Shown here: one piece after another, positions 6,321 to 14,299 of the stretch | Layout of the letters: each line of letters begins with the position of its first letter | Numbering within the stretch: the stretch's first letter is position 1 | NCBI GenBank assembly: GCA_021818665.1 | Contig: JAKATQ010000023.1 | Location: forward strand, 1-15,135 | Reading direction: 5' to 3' | DNA length: 15,135 nucleotides | From: Nanobdellota archaeon | Lineage (GTDB): Archaea; Nanobdellota; Nanobdellia; Parvarchaeales; Parvarchaeaceae | Position numbers and translations under genes: made by a program | Notes under the pieces: model-generated | What the model was told of the DNA's origin: nothing | Database searches by the model: none | The model's input: the letters and a program-made list of their open reading frames with translations, nothing else

Positions 6321-6482
6321 ATGACTGGAGGGATTTGCTCAAAGATTTCGAAGCTAGATAAACTGGAAAAATTACAACTTTTTATCGAGCTTTTTAGAAA
6401 TTTGTTCAAACAAAGTTATTTAAATCGGCGTATACTTAAAATAACTGTTAAAAGTGAGTGGAGGTTGAGGTTATGGCAGTAA
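6321..6482 (+). CDS. Possible 53-residue leaderless leader ORF before PrkA1
   Basis: An ATG at 6321 opens 53 codons (starting MTGGICSKISKLDKLEKLQ) and ends at TAA 6480-6482, ten bases inside the PrkA1 gene in another frame. The Shine-Dalgarno site of PrkA1 (6460-6465) lies within it, so its translation could affect PrkA1 initiation. The product is basic and rich in K, L and I, and I recognise no domain. The TATA-like box at 6291-6299 has the right spacing for leaderless translation. In A/T-rich DNA a 53-codon frame can arise by chance, so this is tentative. Confidence 0.25.
   Translation: MTGGICSKISKLDKLEKLQLFIELFRNLFKQSYLNRRILKITVKSEWRLRLWQ
6401..6414. promoter_or_regulatory. 14-bp inverted repeat upstream of the proximal TATA box (operator candidate)
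   Basis: TTTGTT-CA-AACAAA is a perfect 6-bp inverted repeat ending two bases before the TATA-like box at 6417-6425. Related short sites occur at 6334-6343 (TTTGCTCAAA) and 6312-6321 (CTTGTTTAAA). It could bind a dimeric regulator of the PrkA operon. Confidence 0.4.
6417..6425 (+). promoter_or_regulatory. TATA-like box of the PrkA operon (proximal)
   Basis: TATTTAAAT predicts a transcript start near 6447, giving a leader of about 26 nt that would include the Shine-Dalgarno site of PrkA1. Confidence 0.45.
6460..6465 (+). promoter_or_regulatory. Shine-Dalgarno site deciding the PrkA1 start
   Basis: GGAGGT lies seven bases before the ATG at 6473. The in-frame GTG at 6458 lies before and partly within this site, so 6473 is the true start. 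Most other first genes here look leaderless. Confidence 0.7.
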
Positions 6483-8701
6483 AAAGCAGGATGTCCTTAG
6501 ACGAATTTCTCGCCGAAGCGGGTAAACACAGGTCTTGGTTGTTCAATGCGCACCAGAGACTGTATGCTTCTATACTCAAGTACGGCAAGACAATATCAAA
6601 GATAAACGAAGGCAAGAAAGACTCCAAATCGACGGAGGACAAGACGATCTCCACGTGGAACTTCATATATAAACAGCCTAACGATACAAGACAGATCTCG
6701 GAACTCTACGGACTTGACGACATAGCAGACAGTTTCGTTACTATACTAAAGCGAGGCACGCAGAACCCTGCCGAGAGAAGTAAGCTTATCGAGTTCATAG
6801 GGCCCGCGGCAGTGGGAAAATCAGAATTCGAGAAGATACTCAGCGAAACGCTAAAAGACTATACCTCTAGTGAAGAAGGTCTCCAATATCGCGTAAAACT
6901 GCACTTGGACGATAAAAGCCTCCAGGCACTCAGAAACCAGTTTGATTCGCAAGAGGATTTCAATGCTTTTAAGAACGAGGTTCGTGCTACCTTCAAAGGA
7001 CTTACCGACGTAAAGCTCGCACCGGCGACGAACGTGCAGACGGCACTTTATCTTTTCCTAAAGCGTGATGATGGAAAGAACACGCCAACGAGGGTAGACG
7101 GTCTTGTGGAAGACCTCAATAAGGACGTCAAGGACCGCTGGCAGACCGTCAGGATAGATTCGTCTGCGGTAAGCTCATCCGTTTCGTGGACGAAAAGCAA
7201 GATAGTCGATGCCCTAAGCGGCATATTTCGCACAAAAGAAGATGCACCGGACATGGACAGGATATATCAAGTCCTCGAGAAGATGGTCAGCGTAGACAGG
7301 GCGAGCGAGAGTGAGGTCCTGATAACCGCAAAACCAAACGTAGCGGTGGGCGAGAAGAACTTCTCGTTCAATCTCGTTTTCGGCGGGAAACGCGATTATG
7401 GCCTTATGAACAAGCTGGAGGGAGACGACAGCAACCCCCTTGTATACGGCTATGGCGTGGCGGGCGGCCAGAAACTGCCTTCCCCAGCAGGGAACATACT
7501 GCTTTTCAGTGAGGTCCTTAAGGCCCCAGAATCTTTCGTGAAACCGGTGTTGGACTTTATACAGGACAGAGAGGTGCGATTCGCGGACGCTTATAGAGAA
7601 CCCGTAGACGCCGTGCTTATAGGAACCACGAACCTAGATGAATACGCCCAATTGAGTTCTACCGTAAAGGACTACTTCATGAGCAGGACCTACAACCTGC
7701 TTTTTAAGTCGATGACAAACCTAAACGCCGCCGAGCGGGCGCTCGACCACATATTCCAGCAGGCATCGAGCGAGTTAGGTTTCCACTACTCGCCTAGATT
7801 CATAAAACTCATGGAATACCTCTGGGTCATGAGCGCCCTCGACGAGGCGCCGAACGTTTCGCTGAAGCAGAAAGCCGACATATACGCTGGTAAGAGGATA
7901 CCAGATGTAAAGATAACTCTCGAAGAGATGCTGAAGAATGCGAATTCAAAATCGCTTCTGGAAGTCGAAGAAGGCGTAAAGCGAGGTATCCCGTACAGAG
8001 AGATGGCGGGTTCGATAGTTAAGTTCCTAAAGTACGCTAAGGCCGTCCAATCGGATCTCGTCAAGAAACCGATCGAAGAACAGGACGTGTGCCTTGATGC
8101 GATGTTTGGTGGTGACAACAGTATGACTTATCTTGAGATGTTCCTGAACACGATGGAGGGCATAACTGATGACACGAAGAGAAGGATACGCGGTGAAGTA
8201 GGTACTAAAGTCATGGGACTGGCTTTCGATGTCTATAGGCGCGCCATAGAAGAGGATGTGGCGAACTGCTACCTCTCGGACAACGCGGTGTCTGAACACG
8301 TAAAGAAATACGTACTTCACAAATACCATCAGAAACAAGAGCACGAAAAGTTCTCTTACGATGGAAGATTTGAAAACGTTGATAAAGACTTCCTGAAGAA
8401 CATCGAAGAAAAGAGCGGTGTGAAAGGAGATGTGATGGGCAGTACAATAACCAGTATCATACGTACGAAATACTATGGCGAAATAAACGAAAATAGCCTA
8501 AAGGACATAACCGATGCGCTACTGGAAGACCATCCGACTCTAGTAAAAGCTGTAATAGACTTGTTAAGACCTCAGCGAGGTATGGTACTGGCCAGCAGCC
8601 AAGACAATATAAAGGCCAAGCTGACCGAAAAATACGGTTACTGTCAGCGAAAAGGTGGGTGCGCCGACGTTGCTTATCATCTGTTCGACAGCCGCACCTA
8701 A
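6473..8701 (+). CDS. PrkA-type AAA+ protein 1 (putative serine kinase/ATPase)
   Basis: This is a 742-residue protein of the PrkA (YeaG) family. The N-terminal region ending in ELYGLDDIADSFVTIL matches the segment before the ATPase in bacterial PrkA. Then come Walker A GPAAVGKSE (from residue 110), YGYGVAGGQKLPSPAGNILLFSEVLKAP with the acidic Walker B position near 341-348 (equivalent to GLMEFVEMFKAP in bacterial PrkA), and a sensor-like IGTTN at 383-387. A distal CX5C pair (C724, C730) is near the C-terminus. The CPxC block of bacterial PrkA is missing here but occurs in the next gene. PrkA is named a serine kinase, but that activity is debated and protease-like activity has been argued for the Bacillus protein. 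It is the first gene of a four-gene operon. Confidence 0.8.
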   Translation: MAVKSRMSLDEFLAEAGKHRSWLFNAHQRLYASILKYGKTISKINEGKKDSKSTEDKTISTWNFIYKQPNDTRQISELYGLDDIADSFVTILKRGTQNPAERSKLIEFIGPAAVGKSEFEKILSETLKDYTSSEEGLQYRVKLHLDDKSLQALRNQFDSQEDFNAFKNEVRATFKGLTDVKLAPATNVQTALYLFLKRDDGKNTPTRVDGLVEDLNKDVKDRWQTVRIDSSAVSSSVSWTKSKIVDALSGIFRTKEDAPDMDRIYQVLEKMVSVDRASESEVLITAKPNVAVGEKNFSFNLVFGGKRDYGLMNKLEGDDSNPLVYGYGVAGGQKLPSPAGNILLFSEVLKAPESFVKPVLDFIQDREVRFADAYREPVDAVLIGTTNLDEYAQLSSTVKDYFMSRTYNLLFKSMTNLNAAERALDHIFQQASSELGFHYSPRFIKLMEYLWVMSALDEAPNVSLKQKADIYAGKRIPDVKITLEEMLKNANSKSLLEVEEGVKRGIPYREMAGSIVKFLKYAKAVQSDLVKKPIEEQDVCLDAMFGGDNSMTYLEMFLNTMEGITDDTKRRIRGEVGTKVMGLAFDVYRRAIEEDVANCYLSDNAVSEHVKKYVLHKYHQKQEHEKFSYDGRFENVDKDFLKNIEEKSGVKGDVMGSTITSIIRTKYYGEINENSLKDITDALLEDHPTLVKAVIDLLRPQRGMVLASSQDNIKAKLTEKYGYCQRKGGCADVAYHLFDSRT

Positions 8702-8727
8702 ACCGCATGGATAATGGGCGCTAACGG

Positions 8728-10593
8728 ATGGAATCTACTACACTGGATGAAGTCCTCGAGAGAGGGGAAAAGACCGTCCCGGAGATAATATACGAGGCGG
8801 TAAAGGAATCGGGTCTCGAGAGCGCAGTCTTCGGAGTAAAAGAAGTCAAGTCAAATGTAATAAGCGCGCTTTTTAAGGCGGCATTCCTCTCCAGGAGAGG
8901 CTACATACCGATGGTCTTGCTGACCGGTCCAAGTGCCAGCGGTAAGACCGAGATAATAAAGGCCATACGGAAACTTTATTACTCATATATTCGAGACAAG
9001 CGCCAACTTTATACATTGCAGATAAACAACAAGACATGCCCATACAATGAGAACCCTTTCAATATATTAAGGTCGAACCTGCCTTTCGATTTAGAACTGC
9101 GCGAGAAACAAAAATATACGGCTGGGCACGGCCTCGAGATATGTAGTACCTGTGTGCAGAACCTGAGTTCGCTCCATATGGATAAGAAGTCTATGAGGGA
9201 CATGGATATCCAGAAGGAAGACTACTATACAAAGATGGTTCTGGCTAAAGTAAAGGCCGCACCGGTCCTGCCAAAATTATCGAGTATGGCTCTGGGTGAT
9301 GCGAAGTTCAAGGAGAAATTTTATGAAGTGATCAAGAACGCGAACAGAGGAGTGCTACTCATAAATGCCGATAAGAGCAGAGTATCCGAGATAGTGCTCA
9401 GTAACTACCAGTTCTTAATAGACATGTACGATAACAATGTATACGATCCGGACGGCAATCACGTGCCACTCGACATGCTTGTAATAATCCACAGCAATGA
9501 GACGTTCTTAGAAGATTTGAACGGCAGCGATAGAAAGTTTGAGGAATCGCGTCCGCTCATGGACAGGATAATCGACGTGAAAGTTAGGAGGAACTTGTCG
9601 TACACAGAAGAAGAAAAGATATACACGGCATCAAAACTCCCATTCGAAAGGGTATTTCCAAATGCGATGAAATACTTGTCTATACTTAATGTTCTGTCTA
9701 GACTGAATCCATCAGATATAGCCAGTTCAGAGGACGATTATGATGACATGCAGACCGACAATATGCTCGATGTGTTGGACCTTTACGATTCGGGCAAACT
9801 AGAGAAATTAAACTCATCCGACTTAAGTAGAGGCACGTTCCAACTTTTGCAGGAGTTAGTAGTCAACGAATCTGACATAGAAAAAGGTGTATTGGAAGGG
9901 CTCATAATGGACGAAGAATCGAAGTATCGCTGTGGCTGGTCTTCCGGCATCTCTGCGCGCCTCGTCACAGAGCTTTTAAGTACAGGCGCTTGCAATGGCA
10001 ACAGAGGTCTCACGTTCTTAGATTTCTTCCGCTTCATATACGACAATAAGAGCCGCATGAAAGAATCTGGCGACGCTGTTATAGGCTACATGAAGAGACT
10101 CGTCAATGCGGACATCCGCTCCTCTATCGACTATGCACTGCTAAAAGTAGCAATAAGCATAAACTGCGAAGGCCGATTCGGGGAATACGTAAAGAAACTC
10201 GAAGAGTTTATATCGATGGACGATTCAGCAGACCCGAAGGCTAGGAAACCGGAGGACGTAAAGAAGGAGATGGACAAGCTACCAGATATAATCAACGTAG
10301 ACTTATTAAGGAATACGGCAAAACAGTATATGGAGGCGAAGGGTTACGATGACAAAAAAATAAATATAGACCTTAGAGAACTGATAAAATTCGCTTATCG
10401 CTACAATGAAGAGAATTTCGATTTCATAAAAAAAGACATAATAAACAAAGAATATCTTAAGGACAAGAAATCTGTGCTGTACTCATCCGTCAAAGAGATC
10501 GCCGAAAAAGAGTTCGGGTACTGGGATACCTGTTTTGAGCAGGCGATAAAAGTATATGGTGAAGGAAAGGAGGTTCTATGCCCACTGAGATAA
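8728..10593 (+). CDS. PrkA-type AAA+ protein 2 (cysteine-containing)
   Basis: This is a second, diverged PrkA-family protein of 621 residues. Walker A GPSASGKTE is at 67-75. A segment with C104 and C139-S-T-C142 (GHGLEICSTC) corresponds to the GDLCPSC block of bacterial PrkA, probably metal binding. IIHSNETFLEDLNG, then MDRIIDVKVRRNLSYTEEEKIY, closely matches the bacterial AHSNE...FLDRI and following helix. The Walker B-like strand GVLLINADKSR has N/D in place of the usual E. It follows PrkA1 by 26 nt and overlaps the DUF444 gene by 16 nt. The two paralogues keep different halves of the bacterial features, so they may work as a hetero-oligomer (inference). Function otherwise unknown. Confidence 0.8.
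   Translation: MESTTLDEVLERGEKTVPEIIYEAVKESGLESAVFGVKEVKSNVISALFKAAFLSRRGYIPMVLLTGPSASGKTEIIKAIRKLYYSYIRDKRQLYTLQINNKTCPYNENPFNILRSNLPFDLELREKQKYTAGHGLEICSTCVQNLSSLHMDKKSMRDMDIQKEDYYTKMVLAKVKAAPVLPKLSSMALGDAKFKEKFYEVIKNANRGVLLINADKSRVSEIVLSNYQFLIDMYDNNVYDPDGNHVPLDMLVIIHSNETFLEDLNGSDRKFEESRPLMDRIIDVKVRRNLSYTEEEKIYTASKLPFERVFPNAMKYLSILNVLSRLNPSDIASSEDDYDDMQTDNMLDVLDLYDSGKLEKLNSSDLSRGTFQLLQELVVNESDIEKGVLEGLIMDEESKYRCGWSSGISARLVTELLSTGACNGNRGLTFLDFFRFIYDNKSRMKESGDAVIGYMKRLVNADIRSSIDYALLKVAISINCEGRFGEYVKKLEEFISMDDSADPKARKPEDVKKEMDKLPDIINVDLLRNTAKQYMEAKGYDDKKINIDLRELIKFAYRYNEENFDFIKKDIINKEYLKDKKSVLYSSVKEIAEKEFGYWDTCFEQAIKVYGEGKEVLCPLR
10569..10574 (+). promoter_or_regulatory. Shine-Dalgarno site of the DUF444 gene
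   Basis: GGAGGT lies three bases before the ATG at 10578, inside the 3' end of PrkA2. The spacing is short, but the site is strong (AAGGAGGT) and supports this start. Confidence 0.6.
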
Positions 10594-11612
10594 CAGATGC
10601 TGAAGACAAATATAGAAGGAAGGTGCTGGACGAGGATGACTTGGACGTATCGGTAAACGAACTAGTAGACATCGTCAACGGCGGCACCGTGATAAAGACA
10701 ATACCTGTCAAAAACAATCCGTCTGTCACTTACGGTGTAGATGAAGAAGGTGGCGGAGGCGGCAACGGCCAAAAAGGTGGCAAAGGCAGCGGCAACATAA
10801 AATTTGGAGTTGATAGAAGACAGATAGTAGAATTGGAAAAAGGATGGGGTCTTAAATTCACAAAGCCGGGGACTAAGAAAAACAACCAGATGGATTTTTT
10901 GATATCCGAGAACGGCATGCAAGAAAATGACGATGAGACCCTTGGAGCCATGCTAGAGAGGCAGATGGCTACAAAGACATATAAGACACCTTTCAAGATA
11001 GATGTAAAAGAGGAGGATGTTAGATATGACATAGTAAAAGACAAGCCGAATCCTGAGAGGAAAGCGACTTTTATAGTAATGAAAGACGTAAGTGGCTCGA
11101 TGTGGCCGGTCGAGAACCTAACGAACAAGATAGCATTATATATAGCGGTATGGCTTCAGGAAATATACAAGGACCAAGTCACAAGAGCCTATATAGTTCA
11201 CACAGAGGGAGCTATGGAAGTTCCAGAAACGATGTTCTTTAGCACTGAGATAAATGGGGGCACAGATTTCGTAGAAGGTTATAAGACAATCCATGCCATG
11301 TTAAATGGGACTGCCTACCGATCGTACAACGGATACCACAGGAAGATAGATGCTAACAACGAGGACGTATACATACTGCACATAACTGATGGAGAGATCT
11401 ACAGTCCGCCTGAAGAGACACTGAGTGAAATAAGACCGTTGTTGCCGAAAATCACGAAACTCATGTACCTGCAGGTAAAAGACACGGGAGCAAAGGACGG
11501 TTTCTATAAAGACCTCGCTGCAATAAAAGATGACAAAGTAAAACTGTCCGTATCAAAGAATGACCTCTCCAATGCGAATGTAAAGAGAACACTAACAGAG
11601 TTACTTGCGTGA
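10578..11612 (+). CDS. DUF444 / YeaH-family vWA protein
   Basis: This is a 344-residue protein of the YeaH/UPF0229 family, shorter than the bacterial version of about 420-430. The first 70 residues are followed by a glycine-rich linker (GGGGGNGQKGGKGSGN, about 58-73). A von Willebrand A fold then carries a complete metal-ion-dependent adhesion site: D170-V-S172-G-S174 in MKDVSGSM, T229 in INGGTDF, and D271 in ITDGE. Bacterial YeaH shares MDVSGSM, GGT and SDGD in the same order. MIDAS-vWA proteins often act as adaptors of AAA+ ATPases (compare MoxR/CoxE and magnesium chelatase), which fits its position next to two AAA+ genes. It overlaps PrkA2 by 16 nt and ends one base before the SpoVR start codon. 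Confidence 0.85.
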   Translation: MPTEITDAEDKYRRKVLDEDDLDVSVNELVDIVNGGTVIKTIPVKNNPSVTYGVDEEGGGGGNGQKGGKGSGNIKFGVDRRQIVELEKGWGLKFTKPGTKKNNQMDFLISENGMQENDDETLGAMLERQMATKTYKTPFKIDVKEEDVRYDIVKDKPNPERKATFIVMKDVSGSMWPVENLTNKIALYIAVWLQEIYKDQVTRAYIVHTEGAMEVPETMFFSTEINGGTDFVEGYKTIHAMLNGTAYRSYNGYHRKIDANNEDVYILHITDGEIYSPPEETLSEIRPLLPKITKLMYLQVKDTGAKDGFYKDLAAIKDDKVKLSVSKNDLSNANVKRTLTELLA

Positions 11613-11613
11613 T

Positions 11614-13143
11614 ATGGAGATAATAGTAAAAGATGGCGCGAATCTGAACGAACATTACACGAAAGTGGCTAGAGAGATAGCGGACTACGTCACAAAAGGC
11701 TTGCATCTATCGTTTGGAGACGTCGAATTTCGGCTTGTCGACAACGAAGGTATTGCCGAAGGCTTCGCACTATATCACAGCCCGTTGCCGACATGGTACA
11801 CCGGCCAGAATTACATAGTGCTAAAGGAACAGCTTAACAGCAGATACGGCTCGCTCTATGAGATGGTAAGCCATGTTTATTATAACCGTCTTGATAACAG
11901 GAAGTACACGGTAGTATATCTTAACAAGGCGGACACGGAGGCAGAGATGCGCGGCGTGATCGCCCACGTGTATGGTCACCTGCACATGGATTACAATAAC
12001 TTCGTGTGCCGCGGGATAGAAGAAGACCTAGAGAAACACAAGATATACAGAGATAGGTACAGAAAACTAGAAAAGATGCTAGGGGAAAAGATCGTGGAAA
12101 AAGTGTACGATACGGCAGATTCACTATCGAGCCTCATGGACTTATATCCTGAGCTAAGAGACAAAAAAGACAAAGACTATTACACTACGTCGACAATATC
12201 GCCGGACAGACCGGAGAACGACATATATCGCTTCGTCATAGACAATGCGAAACTCATGCCGTGGGAAAAAGAGATACACGAGATGATTTATGACATAAGC
12301 AGATCACAGCGATTTGCACGCGTTAAGATAATACACGAAGGCTTTGCTACATGGGTGCAGGAGAAATACGCACTGTACGGTGAGAAAGACCCTAAGATGG
12401 CAGCAAAGATAGAATCACATCTATTGAGCATAGCGGACCCGGCGCACCCATCGCAATTCCCATACGCTTTTGGATTCAGACTCTTCAAGAACATCGAAGA
12501 GCGCTGGGATAAAGGGAGATTCGGCTACGAACATGAGATACTTTCCGACGAAGAAAAAAGAGGATACGATAATCACGCTAAAAAAGGCTTGGAAAAAATA
12601 CTTGAGCTTGTGAAGTACAATACAGACTGGGACTTCATAGAATCTTACGCCGACGACGAGTTCCTTATGACTTACCTGAATGAGATAAGATCGTCGTTGA
12701 AAGAGAATGGAGCCGAATCTTTGGAAGAGATGGATCGCTTGGCGGAATTCGAAAAGATGACTCCGAAGGACTTTAAAACTAATATTTTATTTCAAATAGA
12801 CGTACGCTTCCCAAGGCTTTTCATACCAAGGGGAGGGGCGAATTTCAGAGATAATGGTTCGCTGCTGCTAGAGCAGGATCTCTCTTTTCTAAGGAAGTAT
12901 TTCGAGAGCGATCCGACGTTCGACGAAGAAAAGCAGAAAGAACTGAAAGGTCACTTTACTCTAAATAACCACAGAACACACAATACGATGCACAGACTCG
13001 CGTCCGTGTGGAAGAAAGACGTTTTTTTGCAGACGGTAGATGTGGCTGGCGATAGCATACTCCTTAAAAGTGATGGTAAAGAAATCTCCGTGATAGATTT
13101 GAACAAAAAGAAACACGCACCAGTGGCATATTCATGGGTTTAA
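11614..13143 (+). CDS. SpoVR-family protein
   Basis: This 509-residue protein belongs to the SpoVR/YcgB family, the third standard member of the prkA-yeaH-spoVR cluster. Family signatures visible are AHVYGHLHMDYNN (H118, H122), PWEKEIHEMIYDISRSQ, the IIHEGFATW block (H241-E242) and FPYAFGFRLFKNIEERW. These correspond to the HVYGH-x-x-F-x-x-NN, PWQ/W-EI-x-x-I-x-R, MNEGWA-x-x and NPY-x-LG...DI-x-R blocks of bacterial SpoVR. Its molecular activity is unknown; in Bacillus it affects the spore cortex, but in most hosts no sporulation exists. The start at 11614 (ATG) is preferred to TTG 11605 because it lies just after the DUF444 stop. No Shine-Dalgarno site is seen, so re-initiation is likely. Confidence 0.87.
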   Translation: MEIIVKDGANLNEHYTKVAREIADYVTKGLHLSFGDVEFRLVDNEGIAEGFALYHSPLPTWYTGQNYIVLKEQLNSRYGSLYEMVSHVYYNRLDNRKYTVVYLNKADTEAEMRGVIAHVYGHLHMDYNNFVCRGIEEDLEKHKIYRDRYRKLEKMLGEKIVEKVYDTADSLSSLMDLYPELRDKKDKDYYTTSTISPDRPENDIYRFVIDNAKLMPWEKEIHEMIYDISRSQRFARVKIIHEGFATWVQEKYALYGEKDPKMAAKIESHLLSIADPAHPSQFPYAFGFRLFKNIEERWDKGRFGYEHEILSDEEKRGYDNHAKKGLEKILELVKYNTDWDFIESYADDEFLMTYLNEIRSSLKENGAESLEEMDRLAEFEKMTPKDFKTNILFQIDVRFPRLFIPRGGANFRDNGSLLLEQDLSFLRKYFESDPTFDEEKQKELKGHFTLNNHRTHNTMHRLASVWKKDVFLQTVDVAGDSILLKSDGKEISVIDLNKKKHAPVAYSWV

Positions 13144-13166
13144 GGAGTCCTAGAAGTTAAACGATT

Positions 13167-14150
13167 TCACTCGACTTCGTGGTCGTAGTATATTATCCTG
13201 CTACCTTCCGACTCTAATCGTATTTTCATCTCCTTGAGCCCGCCGAATTTCTCACGTAGTGCCTTCTGTCGGGTTTTTTCACAATAGAAAGTCAGGAAAC
13301 CGGAGCCGCCAGCACCACTGAGTTTACCACCCAGTGCACCGGCTTTCATGCCGGTTTCATAATATTTTCTTATATCAGGTGTTGATATCTTGCTGCTAAG
13401 TTGACTTTTAAGCGCCCAAGCCCGATCCAGTAATCTACCAAAAGAGGCTAAATCTCCTCGGCGCAGGTAATTGAGACCGGTCTCGGCTTGGTCGCGCATC
13501 TCTTCTAGGATGCTTACGCGGTTTTTGATGTTGTTTTTCTGGTCCTTTAGTATCTCGTCGCCTTCCCTGGCTCCGCTTACATAGAAAGAAACTAGGTTTT
13601 CCTGCAGTTCCTTCATCGTATCGGCGCTGATTCCGATCGGCTCTGTCGTGACCTTCCCGTCTGAATGGAATTTTATGTAGCGAAATCCGCCAACGGCAGC
13701 TATATACTGGTCTTGCTTTCCTATAGGCTTGTTTAATACCTTTATTTCGACATCGCAGGCGTCCTCTGCTACGTCCATAAGCGTCTGGAAGCGCTTTGTA
13801 TAAAAATTCAGGCCATTCAGTAATCCGACTGTAAGAGCACTTGAAGAGCCTAGGCCGGTGCCGTGTCCAGGAATGTCGGCTATAGTTACTACTTCTATAC
13901 CACTATCAACACCTCTGCTTTTTAGACATTCTTTTATTATCTTATGTTTTATCTGGTCTAAAGAATCCACTGTCTCGGTCTCCGAATAACTGACTCTTAT
14001 TTTTTTGTCGAATTTTTTGTTTATGGCGACGTAGACGTATTTCTTTATCGCCGTTGAGAGCACAGCGCCATACGATTTTGAATAAAACTCGGCGATGTCC
14101 GTGCCACCACCGAAGAAGCTTATCCTCACAGGCGTTCGGCTTATTATCAT
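13167..14150 (-). CDS. GHMP kinase, HddA-like (D-glycero-D-manno-heptose 7-phosphate kinase type)
   Basis: This is a 327-residue sugar kinase of the GHMP superfamily. RISFFGGGTD at the N-terminus and the ATP-binding loop GTGLGSSSA (97-105) are both present, as are KPIGKQDQYIAAVGG (141-155) and the C-terminal motif LSGAGGSGF (278-285). The GKQDQY-x-x-A and FFGGGTD pattern is typical of HddA and related kinases that phosphorylate heptose 7-phosphate for GDP-heptose synthesis, although fucose or other sugars are possible. The gene runs convergently to the PrkA operon (23-bp gap) and divergently from the wHTH gene. The ATG at 14150 is chosen over GTG 14168 because a TATA-like box at 14172-14179 is centred about 25 nt upstream, giving a leaderless mRNA. 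The usual partner genes (isomerase, phosphatase, transferase) are not in the window. Confidence 0.82.
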   Translation of the reverse strand: MIISRTPVRISFFGGGTDIAEFYSKSYGAVLSTAIKKYVYVAINKKFDKKIRVSYSETETVDSLDQIKHKIIKECLKSRGVDSGIEVVTIADIPGHGTGLGSSSALTVGLLNGLNFYTKRFQTLMDVAEDACDVEIKVLNKPIGKQDQYIAAVGGFRYIKFHSDGKVTTEPIGISADTMKELQENLVSFYVSGAREGDEILKDQKNNIKNRVSILEEMRDQAETGLNYLRRGDLASFGRLLDRAWALKSQLSSKISTPDIRKYYETGMKAGALGGKLSGAGGSGFLTFYCEKTRQKALREKFGGLKEMKIRLESEGSRIIYYDHEVE

Positions 14151-14171
14151 TCCAAAGCGTATCAGCACGTA

Positions 14172-14179
14172 TTTTAAAA
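14172..14179 (-). promoter_or_regulatory. TATA-like box of the GHMP kinase gene
   Basis: On the minus strand, TTTTAAAA is centred about 25 nt upstream of the ATG at 14150, predicting a leaderless transcript. Confidence 0.5.
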
Positions 14180-14241
14180 CTTTTCAGCGCTTCGTCGTCG
14201 CTGCATTGAAACGGATTGTTTTGTTAACAGATTACGCATAG

Positions 14242-14265
14242 TTTGTACGGGTTTTTCCGTACAAA
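14242..14265. promoter_or_regulatory. Perfect 9-bp inverted repeat, operator candidate
   Basis: TTTGTACGG (14242-14250) and CCGTACAAA (14257-14265) are exact reverse complements separated by GTTTTT. The repeat ends four bases before the TATA-like box of the wHTH gene, where archaeal BRE/activator or repressor sites act. It may be the binding site of the adjacent winged-helix protein. As a hairpin it could alternatively end transcripts entering from upstream, but no gene points into it. Confidence 0.55.
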
Positions 14266-14269
14266 AGCC

Positions 14270-14280
14270 TTATATATAAA
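14270..14280 (+). promoter_or_regulatory. TATA-like box of the wHTH-hisS transcript
   Basis: TTATATATAAA is centred about 25 nt before the ATG at 14300, which predicts a leaderless start. Confidence 0.55.
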
Positions 14281-14299
14281 ATGGATTCACAGGTTTACT

